A stretch of 64,000 nucleotides of DNA from Callaeas wilsoni (lineage: Eukaryota > Chordata > Aves > Passeriformes > Callaeidae): NCBI GenBank assembly GCA_013398955.1, contig VWPU01002882.1, positions 124,001 to 188,000 on the forward strand, given 5' to 3'. Shown here in pieces: positions 26,268 to 38,760 of the stretch. A program made the position numbers and the translations under genes. The notes beneath the pieces were generated by a model. The model was not told where the DNA came from. It was given only the letters and a program-made list of their open reading frames with translations, and ran no database searches. The first letter of the stretch is position 1. Each line of letters begins with the position of its first letter.

Positions 26268-28490
26268 ATATAAACTTTTCAATTCTGGCTTATACATACT
26301 TTACCTGCATGCCATGCTGTATGCTTAAAGTGATTTCTGTTCTTACTAATGCTTACAAGCAAAAGTTTTCAGGTTCCATTATATATGTATATGTCATTAC
26401 ATTGGTCAAAAGTTTCAAGGGCTTATTAGAATTAATAATAATAATTAAGAACAGAGAAAAGAACAGTTAAAAACTCCACAAAAGAAGTAAAAAGAAAAAC
26501 AATATTGAAATATAATTATAGACTTAAGATTGAGCAAATAGGTGAGAGAAGATGAAGTATAAAGCAAGTCATTTTTGTATAACTACAGTTCACTAAAATT
26601 AAAACAATAACCTCATCACATCTGAGTTGGTTGATTTTTTATTCACTAATAAGCTAATAAAAGGCATTTTATAATAAAAGTATTTTTGTGTAGGAGATGG
26701 TGCTTAGGATTTTTTTGAGAACAAAATCCAAGATGATGTTCCATTATTCATACTAATCATAAACAAAGGTCATCTCCCAAGGGTTCACTTGTTTCTTTTT
26801 AAATAAACAGTATAGTTCATTCACATGTTATTCTGTAATAATTTCAGATTTAATTATTTCTGATTATTACAAAGGGAAAGCAAATTGTACTTTGTAAGCA
26901 CATATTCCCTTAAGAGATACAGGGATTAATTTATGACTTATATTTTTGTTTGGAATTGGATAAATTATGAGGGGTGATGCACAGACCAGTGATGGGAAAC
27001 ACTTTTCAACTGTTAATGTAGAGATTCGAGTTCAGTACATGGATGGCAGTTACCCTTGTTCTATTTTCTCTAACCCCTCAACCCTTGCCTAAACTGCAGT
27101 CATTTATATGTGCCAGTGATAAGTGAGAAAGAATTAGGAATGAGTGCAAACATAAGGGTTTTTATTCCCTTTAAATTTGTAAAAGTGGCTGAAGTGAGTT
27201 CTGTGATTTGGCTCTCATGATGTTCCACTCAAAAAAGAAAAGAAGAAAACACAAACTAACAGCAAATAACCACAGTATCTCCATACCCTATAAAACATCA
27301 CTTACTGCTGAGAAAATAATTTCAGTGGGATAGAAGATATATAAAGAATTTTGTAGCAAAAGATGCATAAGAATAAACTGAGAAGAAAATTAGCAACTAG
27401 AAAAAGCCTTACAACTAGAAAATGAAAAGATCTTAAGTCCGATTTGAAGATGTGTATATGAGTTGATTCCTGTATTGTTTTAGATTTATTTGATTATTCT
27501 CTTATACTTGGTTCAGCAGAATCTGATTCTTAACAATGAAGAGGAGGAAACAATAATTACCATTACTTCTCTTTCACATTTGAGATATTGTAGTAAAAAC
27601 CAGCACATACTTGTAGAGTTTTAAAGATGAAGTTCAAAAAAGAAAGAAAAAGGAAGTGACTGGAAAGCATAGCAACATGACTGGGAGAGGAGGAAGAATA
27701 TTTGCAAACTGGAAAAGACTGAAAAATTCATACAGATTTTGGTCATTTCTTTAGTGACAAAGAGACTAGATAGGGTGGCAAGCCATTTTGGTTTTCTTTC
27801 TGTTCCTCATCAGGTTGACCCTATCTCGCACTTAGTAATTACGTCTCTTTTATCACAAAACAAAAGTGCATCTTTGAAGTGAGACTCCAGGAGCCAATTA
27901 GGCAGATTAGTTTCAAAACACACAGGCTGAAGCAGTTCTCATTTATTGACCCTTGGAAAGCTGTGCTAATGGTATTTTCTCTATATCATCAATGTATTAG
28001 TTCACTTGCAGCTACTTTAGTTTTTAAAAATGTTAGGAACTTGATTAGCTACCCCAGCCTAGCTGGAATATGTGGGCTAGCTGTCAAGCTGTATCATCTG
28101 TTGCTTGGTTTAAAAAAAGAGGACAAAGTCAGTGAAGTGGAGTGTCAGCTCAAAGTCCAGGTCTGCATGTTCCTAACTGTGATTGCTTTAATTGGCTTTA
28201 TCAACAGAAATTTTCTCTGTAAACAATGTATTGCTTATCTAAGATAGAGCCAGCAACACTGACAGAAAACGTATGTATTTTTCTCTTACTACATAAAAGT
28301 GATGAATGAATTCTAGATTGGTTTATTTTCTTCAAAGTTTTTAATTTCTGTATTTTTAATTTCCATATCATGTTATTTGTAATAAGATAAGGAATCTACT
28401 GCCATCCCTTTCCCTGGTAGTTATGGACAATAGTAAGCTTGCTAACAAATAGTAGAACTTCAATTTAATATTTCAACAGGAATAACTCAG

Positions 28491-28544
28491 TATATCATCA
28501 TATCATACCACATCAGATCATATCATATGATCATATATCATATC
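28491..28544. repeat. (ATCAT)n-like AT-rich repeat
   Basis: Imperfect TATCATA/ATCATATC units over about 54 bp, partly self-complementary (CATATGATCATAT). Confidence 0.8.
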
Positions 28545-29057
28545 TTCCTCTCGGCCTGTTGAATATTAGTATTGAATCTAGTTAAGGTCAAGAAAAAAAC
28601 TAAGAACTGAAACACGATGATCTTCAATATATACAGAACAATGTGAAGGTTACTACACCATTTCCATTGTTGCTAAAATTATAGGGAAATATACTACTAG
28701 ACCCAATTTCTGTTATCACATTTGTGCTGGTGATCACTGTACTCTGAAATCCATTAGACAGTTCCTGAAAGGAGAAAAAACAGTTCAGGAAGACTGTTCT
28801 TTGCAAAACATCATCAAGGTCAGGGTTCTGTGAAAAATAAATTTATGAACCTCACCCTGATCTAGCACTACCCCAGGGGTAAACTGGGTTTATAATATTG
28901 AATTTTACTGCTTGATAAATAAATAGGTCTTAAAATACTTTTTATTTTGATAACTTTGTTGATTTTTTTGTTGTTGTTGATGAGTGACAAAACCAATTTT
29001 TTAAATACTTTTAATGAAATCTGAGCACTGTGAAGAAAAACTAAAATATGCAGGGAG

Positions 29058-29078
29058 AGGGACAGGGACAGGGACAGA
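29058..29078. repeat. (GGGACA)n short tandem repeat
   Basis: About three and a half GGGACA units in a row in AT-rich surroundings. Confidence 0.85.
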
Positions 29079-32000
29079 TATTCCACAGTCACAGTGTGCA
29101 GGAGGAGATAGGCATGTTGAAAAGTAACTAATTTCACCTTTCTTAGAGCTCTGAGGACAGCAGAAATCCTTTTCTAGAATTAATGACAACAAAGAGACAA
29201 GTGACTTGATGTGTTAAATGGCTGAGGTATCAAATACAAGCAGTATACTAGTAGAGAAGTATTTCCAAATAGTGTAAAACTAATTCAATTGCACAATACA
29301 TTCATAAATAACCATTAGGTTTATTGTTAAAAGGGTTACAATGTCAGATCTATCATGTAGCCAATGCATTTCTAGTGAAAATTTTCAGTTTAGTTACTGA
29401 GCCTATGGGGATTAGGAGCTCCATTGATTTTCTTGGAATGCTTTCCACTATGACTTCTTTAAACTTCATAAAACCTGTGCTGTAAATTTTTCTCTTTTTC
29501 TTGCTAGCTGGGTGTAATTATTATGTAGGGGAAAAAAAAATACACAGCTTGTGCTGTGCAGAATTATAGTAATACTGTTGATTTACATCAGACAAAGATC
29601 TGAGTTCTCAAATGCCATTACTTAATCAAGCTATGAATACAGTTTTACTTGGATCTATTTTTACTTAAAACATGCGTTCATCTTTTCTGTATATATTCAA
29701 ACACTTTCACAGTTTAGGCATGTGGCTCATCAAATCCTCTCATTTTTTCCCAAATTATTTGTGACAAATTGACAGCTCTTAGCACCAAGCTTGTAGTGCC
29801 TTATATGATGTATGACTTAAACAGTGAGTTCCTCAAATGGTCAAATATCAGTTGATATAGCTCTTTTATATAGCAGTCAAATCTCATTTAATTCTGCTAA
29901 GGTAATCTTAACTATTTCTTCCATTCTTGTCAGTAATTTATTTTTCCCTCATAGTGTTGAATACAAATGCCTATGTCGAATACAAATATGTATCAGAAAT
30001 AAGCCAAGAAACTTCATGGAAACTTCTTTGCTTCCGGAGTGGAAAGAAAGTCTTACTAAATGAGAGTCATGACAATGACATTTTCCATAATGCTGTGGAA
30101 ATAAACAGATGATTGCTTCCTTTGCACAGGTATTTACGGCAATGTAATGGGCAGCACATCAGAAGACCAGGTTAACAGAGAGGGTCAGGAAGCTGTAGAT
30201 AGACATAAAATTGAAAATTCTCAGATCCTTACATAAAGAGTTGCTTCAGCACATTAACCTGGTCTTTGATGAGTTTGGGGGTTTTTTTAATGCATACAAG
30301 TTGTACTTTAGTGCACCTGTGGAAACTACTTTAAAAGATGTAGAGCCCAAACTGGACTTCTTACAAGAAGACTTGCATCACTCTTTAAAAATTGAATACT
30401 AAATTTCTGTTCTCCTGAACTCAATTCTAAGCTGCAGTTTTGAAGTTAGAGAAGGCCAAAGATGCCTTTCAATTCTTTTGTGAAAGTATGGATTTCATGA
30501 ACAGACCAGCAAGTATGCTTTTTGACTTTACACAACTTTGATTGCCAGAACATTTCAGGGCCATTTCTTTAATCTTCTGAGAAGATTCTCTTGATGACTC
30601 AGATTATAAAGATAGATCTCATTTACTGATCCGTGCAAGCAGATGAAGTTTCTGACACTTTCATATATGCTCTTTTTGTAATAATCTTCCTAACAGAAGA
30701 ACTTAAGTAGATGAAATATAAAATAGACAGTTAATTATGAATATAGATAAACTGTCTGAATTAAATGAAGATTGTTCCCTATGAGCAGAAAAGCTTTAGA
30801 AGTTGAAATATGAAACTTTTTTAATGATTAATATTTTAAAATTGAAGGGAATCAAATGGAAATTTAGCTGAAAGTTACCTGGAGAGCTCCACAGAAAGTG
30901 TATGTTTAGTACAGCAGATTCTTATGGAACTTTACACATACATGCTAGGGAAAATGAAAGTGAAGAGATAAAAGCTGTATTCAGAACGGAGATTTTAAAT
31001 TATTTGATTGAGATGAGAATTTTTTGTGTTAGTGATGAGTGAACTTGACTGACTTTTTACAACCCTATTTTCTTTAAATGTAAGAGATCAGGAAAACAGC
31101 TCTGTAAAGTATTTGCTTTCTGAAGCAAATTAATTATTTTTTATTTTTGTATTTATTTTATATTTTTTTTTAATATAGATATATATTGCTCCTGGGGATT
31201 GATTTAAAAATTGCAATTCTATGCAGGCACAGTGAGTGTCCAGAACTGCTACCTGCATAACAGCTGATAGATGTCAATGGTAAGATTTACCCAAAGAAAT
31301 ATATGGCTGGTAGTTTCAAAGCTACTCCTGACATCTCCAGCTGAGAGCCATCAACTCATTTAAATCAGGTTGCAATCAAGTGAAAAAACTGTTAAACAAC
31401 TCTGAAACTTCCAGAGCTCCATGAAGACTCTCGGTTTTCATATGTGTTCAGAAAATCAGTAAATCCAATGCTTTGGATGAACATCAGAATAACCATGTTC
31501 ATTCTTGCTCTGTACTAAAAGGTTAACTGTAGAAGGCCACAAATTATCTTCTTAAAGGTCTATTTGTTTCAACTCTTCTATAATGTAATGAAAATCATAT
31601 TTTAAATAAAAAGTGCCATTCAGAATTGCATCACAGTAAGCATAAACTCTGCATTGAACCTGTACGTCTCTGTCATATATTGCAACTGAAAGAAGGAGGC
31701 TAATTGTGATCTTCATTAGTTTACAAAATGTTTCAGAAACACTATTGTTAACTGAACTATTGTGAAGTGAGAGTGCTACACTTTACACTTCATAAATCAT
31801 ACATTAACTAAGAAACAGAGCTGACGATGTCCTCTGTGGATTGCACTCATTGTTTCCTTCCTCCCTTCTCCTCTTATTTGTGCTGTCGAAATCCAGGCTT
31901 TGGAGAACAGGTGATTTGCTAATGCTGAGAGGACACTGTCATTTTCATTGTAGTGTTCCAACAGGCACCTCATTTATGATTGCCTCACAGACATAGGCAC

Positions 32001-33711
32001 AGGCATATGTGGGTTGGAAAAGCTGAAGCAGCCATAGCATGTGGCTCTAGAACACCTCCCCATTCTCTCTGCTCACCTCACAGTCTTACTAACAAAGCTA
32101 GTTTGAAGTGCTGCTCATCACACACACACACCCCCTGCTCAGAGCTGCTTTCAGGAAGATGCAAATAGCAAAAGGGATGTGGTTTAGAGAGCTGTTTGCT
32201 TGTTGATGTGGATCAGCCAGGCTTAAGGATAGCAGAACAGAGATGATGTGGATGATACCTAAGCAGACATGTAGGTAATCTCTTTATCTTGAAGCAAGTG
32301 GCTACTGTGACATAAATATTTCACTGAGTGACTACAACAACCTGTGACAACCTGTCATGCAGTAGCACAACCATACTGCAGTAAGAATACGACTCAGCAG
32401 TAATCATATATTTTCAGTTAGAGATCATTTTGAGAGACACAACAGTGCACTTAGAAAGTCCCTATGAAAGACAAAATGTGAGAGAAGAGCTAGCCAGCCA
32501 AAGGCCAGCTCCTAGACACTACTTACCTGCTTTTACCTTAGATATTACTCACATATTAATGGGAAAGCAGAGATTTTCCTCTTTGTTGCATCTTGTCTCG
32601 AGACTAGGAACTACAGAAGAGCATGCCCTATCTTGTGAAATGGAGGAGAAGATGGAAAAGGAACACAAGTTTAGCAGCATATGGCCTTTTCTTCAACCAC
32701 AGGCAACAAAAAGGAGTTGTCTGTATTTCAGCACAGCAGCTAGGAGTGCTCCAGGGAGTGGGAGGCTGTATGGACCTTCCTTTTGCTCCACATCCTCTGC
32801 AGGTCCACAACACTGCATAATGTAAACCAACTGATTCAATGTAGGGGTAACCAGATGGATTCACTTGTTTTCACAGTAGAAGAGGAGATATGGTGACTGT
32901 AAGATGACTTTTCAGAAAGTCAGAGATGCTGCTCCTGAAATTGGTGCTTGATTTTTATTTTTAGCTTCATAGAGCATAATATGTTCTTTAGCATCTAATC
33001 CATTAGCACTGTTAGAAATGTTCCTATCTATGCTTTCCTATGGTAATAAATCCCACTTAGAAAAGAAAAAAAAAGAAGATGAATAGAGAAATTACTCTAA
33101 ATTTCTCTGAAATTTGCTGAACTATGAAGTTCTTTCCAGGCCAGAGGTGTTAGAAAGTGAGTAGCTGTGTTCTACTCTTTCTTCAGGGATGTTAGCAATC
33201 TCATGCTGAGAATTTACAGCCTGCAATTCTGTAACAGGGGAAGCAGTTCTTCAGCTGCTCAAAGGTGACATGGAAAACAGCATATGTTCTGAGAACATAA
33301 AAATATTAGTAATCACTGATATTATCCCTTGAATTCATAGATTTCACCTTTCTTTATTGAGGTCTCTAGCCACGACTTCTTGTATATTTAGAAAGGTAAG
33401 AAAATAGATCAGGTTCGGAAAGTTGCTTCGAAATTTCCTGTAATAATTCATAGTACAGATGTGAAACAAATTTCAATTATCTTTCATTTTAATTTCTTTT
33501 TATTTATACTGTGATTCTATTCAAAAGGACAATTTTCTAAAGGTATAAGATTTCCCCTAAAGTCTGTATTTACAAAAAAAAGTTTTTCAGGAGTGGAAGA
33601 GAGATGTATGGAGGTGTTCTTCTGCAATCTTGTTACAGTTGAAACTTGTTTTTTGTTCCTTCCATCCAGCCTAAGGTACTTCCAGCATGTGACTACTAAG
33701 AATTTTCTCAG

Positions 33712-33751
33712 TCACATGTGTTGGTCAAAATATTTTTGACCAAGAATGTGA
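33712..33751. repeat. inverted repeat (hairpin)
   Basis: TTGGTCAAAA at 33721-33730 and its exact reverse complement at 33734-33743 are separated by three bases. The arms continue outward with TCACAT matched by ATGTGA after a short mismatch, giving imperfect arms of about 18 bp. The stem is short for a microRNA precursor. Confidence 0.75.
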
Positions 33752-34875
33752 TTTTCCATAAAGTGACTGAACATTTCTTAGCAGAGAAACCCTCCTAGAT
33801 ACAGGCACCCTGAAGTGCAAAAATCTATTCACAAAGACCTTTGATTGATTCACGTGAGTTTTTTCATGTTTTTGGTAAAATCTATCAGAAAGAGAATTCT
33901 CCAGGTTAAAAACTTCACCTTTTCCCTATTATGTTCATCCACACTGAAGCTTACAAACACAAAAGAAAGAACCACACAAACTTTTCAGCCTAAAAGTTTT
34001 GTGATCATCCCTTGGCATGGTTTGGGGCAGAGTGAGGAAGAATCTGGACTGTGTTTAAAACAGATACTTCTTGATGTAACCCAGTGAGACAAGCCCCTGA
34101 CCCGAGCACCTTGCATCACTGAGGCAAGGCACTGCTTAGCGGTGTATTGTGGATGCTTAGTTGTGTTCTGGAGAATGTGCAAAAAGTGTGAGGCCAGCAA
34201 TTTCCACTTCAGGCTCTACAGTCAGCTCTCTCACCAGCACTCTGAGGAAGGTGAAAGAAAGGTTGTCGTGGAGGCTTCTCAGTGACTGTTGCTTTGATAA
34301 ACAGAAAACGCATTACTGAGTCTGAGGACACAGGTGTGGGAATAAGTTATTAACGGATACTCAAAATGGGGTTGTAAATGGCTCCAGAGTGTTTCATGAT
34401 TATTGTTGATGCCCTACACCAACTGAAGTAGGACTGAAGTCCTCTGGCTGCAAACTCCTTTTAATGTCATTCTTAAGGGCAATTAAGTATGTCACACTTT
34501 CAATACCTAGGACTACGTATTTCTGCTAACAGCCCACTTGCAACCCTTTGCTAGATGCACTGAATTTCCAGGTTGCTGCTGCTGTTACAAAGACAGAACT
34601 TAAGAATGAAGTTTTAATATCTTTCCCTTGATTAATTTTAAGAGAAAAGTCTTGCTTTAATAAACTTGAGTGGAACCCAGAATTAAGACCATTTAATGAC
34701 ACTGTTACTTGTGGGAATAACATTGCCAGGAAGATTAACTCTCTTAGAAAATAATTGCTACTTTGAGGCATTATTTCTCATTTTCAGTAACCTTTTGTAT
34801 CCAGACCAAACTTTTATGCCTCTGGCTTTGTGGATGGGAAGAAAAATAATCTAGTTCTGTGAGGCAGTCATTTTC

Positions 34876-35474
34876 AATCAGCAATGTGGCCTGGCAGCTA
34901 GGAGGGTCAGCCATGTCCTGGAGTGCACCAGGCACAGCATCCCCATCTGGGCAAGTCCTGCTTCACTCTGCACTGGTGCGGCCTCACCTTGAATACTGTG
35001 TGCAGTTTTGGGTGCTACAATATAAGGATATAAAACTATTGGAGAATGCCCAATGAAGGGCAACAAAAATGGTGAAGTGTCTGGGCAGGCAGCCTTGGGT
35101 AAAGGCTGAGGTCGTTTGGTCTGTTCAGGCTGGAGAACAGGAGACTGAGGGGAGAGCTCATTGCCATCCGCAACTTCCTCATGAGGGGCAGAGGAGGGGC
35201 AGACACTGATCTCTTCTCTGTGCTGACCAATGACAGGACCTGAGGGAATGGCCTGAAGTTTTCAGGGGATGCTTAGGTTGGATATCAGAAAAAGGTTCTT
35301 TACCTGAAGGATGGCTGGGCACTGGAACAGACTCGCCAAGGAAGTAGTCATGGCACCAAGCCCAATAGATTTCAAGAATCATTTGAACAACAGTGTTGGG
35401 CACATGGTGTGGGATGTCTTTTCCAGGGCTGGAACTCGATGAGTTGGACTCGATGATCCTCGTGGGTCCCTTCG
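34876..35474 (+). mobile_element. CR1 LINE fragment, 3' ORF2 end and 3' UTR
   Basis: About 600 bp of CR1 in plus orientation. It contains the conserved pieces CTGGTGCGGCCTCACCTTGA, TGTGTGCAGTTTTGGG, GTCTGTTCAGGCTGGAGAA, CTGATCTCTTCTCTGTG, GATATCAGAAAAAGGTTCTT and, at its 3' end, GGACTCGATGATCCTCGTGG, which matches the common avian CR1 tail. It is broken by stops and small indels, so no protein is made. The octamer tail itself is not preserved. Confidence 0.88.
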
Positions 35475-38400
35475 TGCAATTGTACCTCAAACAAATACAA
35501 TAAATCCAATGTCAATGTAAACACAAAATAACTATGGATTTTATTAATACCCAATGACAAAGCCTTTTATCATTTGCAGCGGACATCAGCTGAGTAAAAA
35601 GAAATAGATTATCAATGCCGATCTACTTTTTTTTCAGTCTTTCAGAAGCTGTGGGTATTGTAACTTTTCAAACCAATACATTTGCTGTGATATGCCCTAA
35701 ACACTATTCCACAGGGGATGTTTGGTGTGCAGGTACTAGCAATTACTTTTACTGGTGTTCCTTCGCTTTGCATAAAATATTTGGTCTTGGAAGACATATA
35801 GTCCAGATAGCAGAGTGTCACTATGCAAACTGGAACAAAAGACTGCTCACTTCTGTGGCAGTTAAAAATACGAGAGAAACTCAGTCCTGAATCCCCAGCA
35901 GCTTTAGAAGAGGGAATCATGGGGTCATTCATGTCAGGCAGAAGAACTGAATCTGTCTTTCAATATGTCTGATGAATAATGTGATCATTGCTAAATTCTG
36001 TTGTTCCATAAATTGTATCCAATTTTCCATTTATGTCCATTTAGAAGGTTCAAAATGGAATTGAAAAGCTTTGTTTTGTAATTAAGGCAAATAAGCACTT
36101 TATCTGGGAGGGAAAAAAACCCACTTCATCCTCAACCATTTCCCCCCAATTATTCAGTTCAGTGATTGAACTGAAAAATTATAGTGCCTAACTGTTACTC
36201 ATTTATCATTCAGGCCAAACTGAAATTGCAGTTATTAATCAAAGTATATTATAATGGTTGGCAAAATGAATCACTGTTCCTCCAAAATAAACTCTTTGTC
36301 AGTGGAAACTGATACATGTATCAAAAAATATATCAAAAAATGTTGCCATTACTTTTGGTAACTAGCTACAGCTTTAGGGTTCTACAGGACCATTTCTGAA
36401 AATATTTATTTTGTGGAATATACAAGCACAAACAAGTTAGGGATATCTGAACTAGATAATACAAGATATATATTTCCTTTTAGAATTCAGTTAAAACTTA
36501 TTTGAAGAGAAAACTTTGAGAGTTTTATTATGTTTGCGTAACACATTTTCCTAAATATTTCACATGAATTTTGTGCTGAGAATTTAATGCCATATAAAAG
36601 TTTAATTAAATGCTCGTGTAGTTTGTAGGTCTCCGTGAACTTTGATGAGGACAATAAAACCGAAATAGATTGTGCTGATGAACTTCTGCTTGTCTTAAAT
36701 CAAGAAACAAGTAAAGCAGCATTAGTGAATTTTCCATTCCAATTTCATAGACATTAAAGTATTCAAATAGACTGTGCACATTTCCAGCTTATGAAAAACG
36801 ATATGAAGGGGAAGTAGGAACAGCCATAAGAATTGACTTGAACTCTATATAGTTGATATAGAAGGCATGAAAAGTATTCTGCTGTCAGTTTATATATATA
36901 TAAAAACATTTATTGCTAGATTAACTATGGGTACACAATTTCCAGGGGGAAAAAAATTATAATTAAATTCTGAAAAAAAAGAGACTTATAAAAGAAAGAA
37001 AATTCATACTTTTTTAAGAAAACAAAATAAATCCTTGCATAGATATGCATAGATGCTTAAAAGCACTCAAATTAAAATTGACAATTTCCAGGCAATAAAA
37101 TCTAATTTGATCTTAAATTGAAATAATAGGTGAAGGATTTTAGGATGATATATACAAATGCTGAGCAGCGTCTCCTCCAGGTGTGCATTTTGATTCATTT
37201 TTTTCTGTATGAAGACTTCACCATTTCCAAGAAATTTCTCAGAGGTGCTTTTTATTATGTAAGGTCCAAACAGTTGGAAAAGAAGTTAAGAAGTTGTTTG
37301 GGGTTTTTTATTACTTACTGTTGTTGTTGTTGTTGGGAGGTTTTACCGCTGAGAGTTTGTGTATGGGTGTTCACTCCTTCTGTCACACCCCAGCGGCAGG
37401 GGCAGTGTGTGCAAACATGGCCTCAGCAGGTGAGCCTGTGGGCTGTGGCCTCCCCCACCCCGAACCCAGCCAGAACCGATTTTCAGGACAGCTGCTGGGT
37501 TTGACTTTCCTTGTGGGTTCATTCTTCTCCCTCAGCCTCGTTTACTTCTCCCAAGACCCGAGATATGTGGACAAAAGTACCACCTTTATCTTATCTCACG
37601 TTCCCATCAGAGTCCAAATTCCTGTCAGGAGGCATATTCGGCGAGGGGTGGGCTTCAGTAATTGCTACAGTGGGCAAAAGTACTTCGATGATCTTAACAA
37701 TGTTTAAGCCATTAACCATTTTCAGTCTCTCACATTTGCATGATCAGCATCAGCGATAAAGTTAGGAGGAGAAGAACATATTGAAGAAGGGAAGTAACCT
37801 AATTACCTTCCAGGCCCATTTACCCAAAATTTTGACAAAATCTTAGAAAAGAAAATCATCTAAGATTAACATTAGTTTTGACAATTTAAATTCTCATATA
37901 TTAATGTGAAATACTGATTTGTGGTAATTTTCAAATAATACATGAAATCTGCAATTATAAAATATTTAACTGAATTCAAGACAGTACAGTTCCAGATGTT
38001 TTAAGATCCATTTGTGCTAATTAATAAAAAGTAGCTAAAATGTCCTTGAAATATCAATCTGACTCAGAGTTTCTGGATTTTCTCCATGTGTATCACCTTT
38101 TTTTTATGTCTTGTGAGAAAAAAGCAGTGAAACTTTGGATTAGATCAAGCGTTCCTTTGTACAAAAAAGCCAGCAAGACTGAAGTCTCATGCTAGTCAAA
38201 AAAAGAGCAGAATCATATTCCCACATATAAGTTTTGAGGTGAAAACATTATGTTATACAATAGGATCCTGTAGGAAGTTTCCATGAGAAAAACAGTTGTT
38301 CCACTAGTGGATATATTTTAACCGAGACAGATTTACAGTTTGATGTCACCGGGCACTGGTAATTAGAAGTCACCTAATGAAACGGAACTACTTATTCGAC

Positions 38401-38569
38401 CAGTGAATCACAATCACCAAGTATGTGTCTCTTGTTAATGCACTATATATATAATTTAATTTTCTTTGACTTATGATTCAGACTTTATATTTTAAAAACA
38501 ATGTTGGTATCTCTGACATTTAGGGCACAGTCTTATCTATGAAGCAAGACATAATGTGGTATAGAAATG
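35475..38569. other. non-coding region, no gene recognised
   Basis: AT-rich unique DNA, with a candidate conserved element at about 36600-36745 and an isolated GC-richer stretch at about 37340-37560 that I cannot identify. Frames across the GC-rich part are not supported by splice sites or homology. Confidence 0.6.
37319..37336. repeat. (TTG)n short tandem repeat
   Basis: Six tandem TTG units just before a GC-richer stretch at 37340-37560. Confidence 0.85.
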
Positions 38570-38760
38570 CAGATATGTGCCAGCTTCCAGTCAACGGAGT
38601 CCTCTTCAGATTTCCAAGACTGTTGAGAAATAATTGATAGATGTCTTGCAACAACATCAGCCAGCACTTTGAGTATTCTCAGATTAATCCCATCAGGTCC
38701 CATAGACTTTTAGGGAACCAGCTGGCACAGAAGATCCCACACAAGGTCAGGGTTGACTGC
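38570..38760 (-). mobile_element. CR1 LINE fragment, reverse transcriptase part of ORF2
   Basis: Translation of the minus strand gives a CR1-like reverse transcriptase N-terminal segment: PDLVWDLL, then KSMGPDGI, then LADVVARHLSII and SWKSEE...DWK, in the same order as the CR1 ORF2 consensus. An in-frame stop (38710-38712) lies just before KSMGPDGI. The fragment has neither the 5' nor 3' end of the element and is non-functional. Confidence 0.8.

Larger units (their letters stand above)
23076..34875. other. non-coding region, no gene recognised
   Basis: AT-rich unique DNA with microsatellites at 23869, 26239, 28491 and 29058, a candidate conserved element at 27879-28250, and a hairpin at 33712-33751. 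No convincing coding exon or mobile element seen. Confidence 0.6.

Noticed and set aside
27879..28247. 122-codon plus-strand open frame
   Set aside because: No recognisable domain, no splice or promoter support. In 64 kb of AT-rich DNA a frame of this length can occur by chance. Kept only as a conserved-element candidate.
35179..35490. Overlapping minus-strand open frames near 35.0-35.5 kb
   Set aside because: They are antisense to a plus-strand CR1 fragment and arise from its GC-rich composition.
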